From: Pseudomonas sp. NFR16
GTDB taxonomy: Bacteria > Pseudomonadota > Gammaproteobacteria > Pseudomonadales > Pseudomonadaceae
DNA: 34,505 nucleotides
Assembly (NCBI RefSeq): GCF_900108875.1
Contig: NZ_FNYJ01000004.1
Span: 1 to 34,505 of the forward strand
Direction: 5' to 3'
Positions 31,780 through 34,505 of the stretch are shown in pieces (the stretch's first letter is position 1; each line of letters starts with the position of its first letter). The notes below the pieces were generated by a model. That model was not told where the DNA came from. It worked only from the letters and a program-made list of their open reading frames with translations, and ran no database searches. A program made the translations under genes and the position numbers.

Positions 31780-32691
31780 ATGGCCAGAGCCCATGCGCCT
31801 GCGCTTGACGCGCAATCGCTGCCCGCCAAAAAGCGCGCGACCATTGAACGCCTGCCTGCGGCCCCGGTGCGCGCGCCTCGACGCGTACCGCACGCGCACG
31901 CGGCGAAAACCGCCTGGCGAAGCCGCGCCCTCAACGGCGCCCTGCCCTGGCTGCTGCCGCTGGCGCTGCTCGGGCTCTGGTACCTGGGCACCGAGCGGGG
32001 CTGGCTGTCCGAGCAAGTGCTGCCACCCCCTGCGTTTGTGTATCAGACGCTGGGAGATCTGATCACCAGCGGCGACTTGTGGCTCAACGCGTCGGCCAGC
32101 CTGCAACGCGTGCTGGTGGGCTTTCTGATCGGTTCAAGTCTGGGCATTGGCCTGGGTCTGGCGATGGGATTGTCGAAAACGATCGAGGATTACCTGCTGC
32201 CAACCTTCAACGCGCTGGTGCAGATTCCGGTCTTGGGCTGGATGCCCTTTGCGTTGCTGCTGTTCGGCATCGGCGAGCCGCTCAAGTACGTGCTGATCGC
32301 CCACGCCGCGCTGGTGCCCGTGACGTTGTGCACGCTCCAGGCGTTTCACGAAGTGCCCAAACGCCTGCTGGAAGTGGGTCGCGCTTACGGTTTCAGCCAA
32401 CGCCAGATCGTGACAGACATCGTGCTTCCCTCGGCCGTGGCACCGATTTTCACCGGGCTGCGCCTGGGTTTCACCAAGGCCTGGCTGTCGCTGGTGGTCG
32501 TCGAGCTGCTCGCGTCCAGTGAAGGGCTGGGTTACCTGATCGCTTACGGCCGTCAGCTGTTTCAGCTCGATCTGGTGATGGCGGCGGTCGTAGTGGTCGG
32601 CACGGTCGGATTGCTGATCGATCGCAGTTTCGAGTTCATCGAACGCCGTCTGAACAAAGGTCGGACGACCCCGACGAGGAGCCTGGCATGA
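31780..32691 (+). CDS. ABC transporter permease 1 (SsuC-like)
   Basis: A 303-residue inner-membrane permease of the SsuC/TauC/NrtB family. It has an unusually long, basic and proline-rich N-terminal tail (about 1-50) before the first helix (LPWLLPLALLGLWYLG), then five or six helices, with the cytoplasmic coupling loop EVGRAYGFSQRQIVTDIVLPSAV contacting the ATPase. The start is set by ACGGAGG eight bases before ATG 31780, four bases after the binding-protein stop. The stop overlaps the next permease start in an ATGA junction, implying coupled translation and probably a heterodimer with it. Confidence 0.88.
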   Translation: MARAHAPALDAQSLPAKKRATIERLPAAPVRAPRRVPHAHAAKTAWRSRALNGALPWLLPLALLGLWYLGTERGWLSEQVLPPPAFVYQTLGDLITSGDLWLNASASLQRVLVGFLIGSSLGIGLGLAMGLSKTIEDYLLPTFNALVQIPVLGWMPFALLLFGIGEPLKYVLIAHAALVPVTLCTLQAFHEVPKRLLEVGRAYGFSQRQIVTDIVLPSAVAPIFTGLRLGFTKAWLSLVVVELLASSEGLGYLIAYGRQLFQLDLVMAAVVVVGTVGLLIDRSFEFIERRLNKGRTTPTRSLA

Positions 32692-33476
32692 GCACATTGA
32701 CGGCTGCGCGAAGCAGTCAAGGTCCACGCTACCGAGGCTGGGTCGTGCCCATTGTGGGTATCGCAGTGTGGTGGCTGGCCGCCAGTCAGGGATTCAGTGA
32801 TTCCGGGCTCTTGGTGTCGCCGGGCAAAGTGGCGGTCACTGCGTGGGAGCAAGTGTCGTCCGGGCAATTCTGGCGGGCGATTTCAGCCAGCCTGGCCCGT
32901 GATCTCAGTGGCTTTTTCATCGGCACCACGCTGGGCCTGGTGCTCGGTTGCCTGCTGGGTTTCTCAAGATTGTTCGAGCGTCTGGTCGGGCCCAGTTTCA
33001 ACACCTTCAAGCAAATCTCACTGTTCGCCTGGATTCCGTTGATCTCGGTCTGGTTCGGCCTGGGTGACGTCGCCAAAGTGGTGTTTCTTTCGCTGGCGGC
33101 GCTGGTGCCTGTGGTGGTGAACACATGCGACGGCCTGCGCAGCGTTTCCCCTGCGTTGCTGGAAGTGGCGAAGGTGTACCGCTTCACCCGCTGGCAGACC
33201 ATCGTCGGCGTCATGCTTCCCGCCGCGCTGCCATCGATATTCACAGGCATCTATCTGGCGCTGGTGTATTCATGGCTGGCCACCATCGGGGCTGAATATC
33301 TGCTGGTCTCCGGCGAAGGCATCGGTAACGCGCTGATCGACGGCAGCGAGCATTTCATGATGGATCTGGTGCTGTTCGGCATGATCGTCATTGGCCTCGT
33401 CGGCTGGGCGCTCAACGTCTTGGCCCGTCGTCTGGAACGGCGCATGCAACGGCTCTACGGCATTTTGCCGCGCTGA
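32688..33476 (+). CDS. ABC transporter permease 2 (SsuC-like)
   Basis: A 262-residue permease of the same family as the preceding one but clearly distinct in sequence. It has six or so helices and the coupling loop EVAKVYRFTRWQTIVGVMLPAAL. A short N-terminal tail replaces the long tail of the first permease. E. coli-type sulfonate systems use one SsuC that dimerises with itself; two adjacent, unlike, translationally coupled permeases suggest a heterodimeric channel here. The last helix is followed by a basic C-terminus. The ATPase gene starts 41 bases on. Confidence 0.88.
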   Translation: MSTLTAARSSQGPRYRGWVVPIVGIAVWWLAASQGFSDSGLLVSPGKVAVTAWEQVSSGQFWRAISASLARDLSGFFIGTTLGLVLGCLLGFSRLFERLVGPSFNTFKQISLFAWIPLISVWFGLGDVAKVVFLSLAALVPVVVNTCDGLRSVSPALLEVAKVYRFTRWQTIVGVMLPAALPSIFTGIYLALVYSWLATIGAEYLLVSGEGIGNALIDGSEHFMMDLVLFGMIVIGLVGWALNVLARRLERRMQRLYGILPR

Positions 33477-33517
33477 TCGCCAATCCTGACTTATCCCGTA
33501 TTTCAAAGGAATCAATC

Positions 33518-34318
33518 ATGCCCGCCATTCAATCGCTCCCTGCGCAGACGCCTGCGGCCCGGCAAGGCAACGGCCTGCGCCTTGAGAACATCAGCAAACA
33601 TTTCAGCGCCAGTGCCGACACCCGCCTGCAAGTGCTGGACAACGTTCAGCTCGACATCGCGCCCGGCGAATTCATCACGATCGTCGGCGCCAGCGGCTGC
33701 GGCAAGTCTACGCTGCTGCGGCTGATTCTGGGGCTGGATGAGGAATTCGACGGCCGCATCCTGCTGGACGAAAAGCCGATCAAAGGCACCGGCCTGGAGC
33801 GCGGGATCGTGTTTCAGGATCACCGCCTGTTTCCCTGGCTGACGGTGGAGCAGAACGTCGCCGTGGGCCTTAAAAATGCGCCGCTGACGCCCGCGCAGAA
33901 ACGCGACACCGTACGCGAGCACATTCATCTGGTCGGTCTGCAGGACTTCACGGAGTCTTATCCGCATCAGATCTCCGGCGGCATGGCGCAGCGCGTGGCT
34001 ATTGCCAGAGGGCTGGTGAATCGCCCCAGCGTGTTGCTGCTCGACGAGCCTTTCGGCGCCCTAGACGCCCTGACCCGAACCCGCCTGCAGAGAGAACTGC
34101 AGAACATCTGGCAGCACGAAAAGATCACCATGGTCCACGTGACCCACGACGTCGACGAAGCGGTCTATCTGGGAGATCGCGTGGTGGTGATGCAGCCGCA
34201 TCCGGGCCGGATCCGGCGCATCGTCGACATCGACTTGCCCCAACCGCGCAACCGCAGCGATGCGCGTTTCATTGCCCTGCGCGATGACGTGCTGAGTGAT
34301 TTTGCCGAATTGTCTTAG
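33518..34318 (+). CDS. ABC transporter ATPase (SsuB/TauB/AtsC-like)
   Basis: A 266-residue single-domain ABC ATPase. Walker A is GASGCGKST, the Q-loop is VFQDHRLFPW, the signature is ISGGMAQRV (Met in place of the usual Gln after the glycines, common in this subfamily), Walker B is VLLLDEPFGALD and the switch His is in MVHVTHDVDEA. It energises the two permeases upstream for uptake of organosulfur compounds. AAAGGA precedes the ATG by about seven bases. It is the last gene of the atsK-like operon; no terminator is obvious before the REP region. Confidence 0.9.
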   Translation: MPAIQSLPAQTPAARQGNGLRLENISKHFSASADTRLQVLDNVQLDIAPGEFITIVGASGCGKSTLLRLILGLDEEFDGRILLDEKPIKGTGLERGIVFQDHRLFPWLTVEQNVAVGLKNAPLTPAQKRDTVREHIHLVGLQDFTESYPHQISGGMAQRVAIARGLVNRPSVLLLDEPFGALDALTRTRLQRELQNIWQHEKITMVHVTHDVDEAVYLGDRVVVMQPHPGRIRRIVDIDLPQPRNRSDARFIALRDDVLSDFAELS

Positions 34319-34386
34319 GCCAACAGACAGTTTTTGGGAGTGAGCACGCTCGGGGCCCCCATCGGACGAAGACTGGTTTCCTACCC

Positions 34387-34505
34387 CTGCATCTCCACAG
34401 TATGCGCCGGCCTCTTCCCGGCTGAAGCCGGTCCTACGGAAGCCGCAAGTTTTTCGCAGGACCGGCTTTAGGCGGGATGGGCGTCGGTCCTACCGACGCC
34501 GCAAG
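34387..34505. repeat. REP region at the right edge
   Basis: From about 34387 a CTGCATCTCCACAG segment leads into CTTCCCGGCTGAAGCCGG (34414-34439) and then an inverted, partly degenerate copy starting GCAGGACCGGCTTTAGGCG near 34456, running to the window end. It closely repeats the arrangement at 3656-3750. The stretch 34319-34386 holds no feature that I can identify. Confidence 0.8.

Overview
The window looks like a chromosomal segment of a Pseudomonas, most likely a plant- or soil-associated species close to the P. syringae/P. fluorescens groups. Support: dense GC-rich coding on both strands, typical Pseudomonas proteins (a McpS-like chemoreceptor, Udh and UxuL relatives, an AtsK-like dioxygenase), and repeated REP palindromes of two kinds, one with core GAGCGCGCTTGCCCGCGA and one with core TTCCCGGCTRAAGCCGGTCC. 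The genus call is inference from remembered protein and repeat families, not from a database search. No rRNA, tRNA, insertion sequence or CRISPR array was seen.

Layout. (1) 1-1450: an accessory edge with a glycine-rich putative pore-forming effector, overlapped by a small membrane protein that looks like its immunity partner, then a tiny orphan ORF. (2) 1578-10512: housekeeping and accessory genes: YpfJ-type metallopeptidase, secreted alpha/beta hydrolase, a minus-strand GNAT/tesB/HAD group, an HDAC-like deacetylase, a BaiN/HI0933-type flavoprotein, an O-acyltransferase and rclC. (3) 10782-14803: a secreted protein made almost wholly of 13-residue repeats, then two chemoreceptors end to end, one transmembrane with an HBM sensor and one soluble with two PAS domains. 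(4) 15052-17523: a lone periplasmic binding protein, a YfcE-like phosphoesterase and an MFS exporter. (5) 17799-26397: a LacI-type regulator followed, on the opposite strand, by a carbohydrate operon reading leftward: binding protein, double ATPase, permease, zinc polyol dehydrogenase (erythritol/L-threitol type), FGGY kinase and DCXR-like SDR. REP hairpins sit between its genes. (6) 26600-28375: udh and a uxuL-like lactonase, divergent from the operon, which oxidise hexuronates to aldarates. (7) 28660-34318: an orphan 2OG-Fe(II) oxygenase, then an AtsK/TauD-like dioxygenase with a complete sulfonate/sulfate-ester ABC transporter that has two different permeases.

How it fits together. Regions 5 and 6 form a sugar/polyol uptake and oxidation island. 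Two LacI-like dyads, one before the regulator gene and one in the transporter/udh divergent region, suggest shared control. Region 7 is a sulfur-scavenging unit: the transporter imports an organosulfur compound and the dioxygenase releases its sulfur. The parts most worth a second look are the effector/immunity-like pair, the 13-residue repeat protein, the orphan 2OG oxygenase, the polyol operon with its inferred operators, and a composite REP element present at three places.
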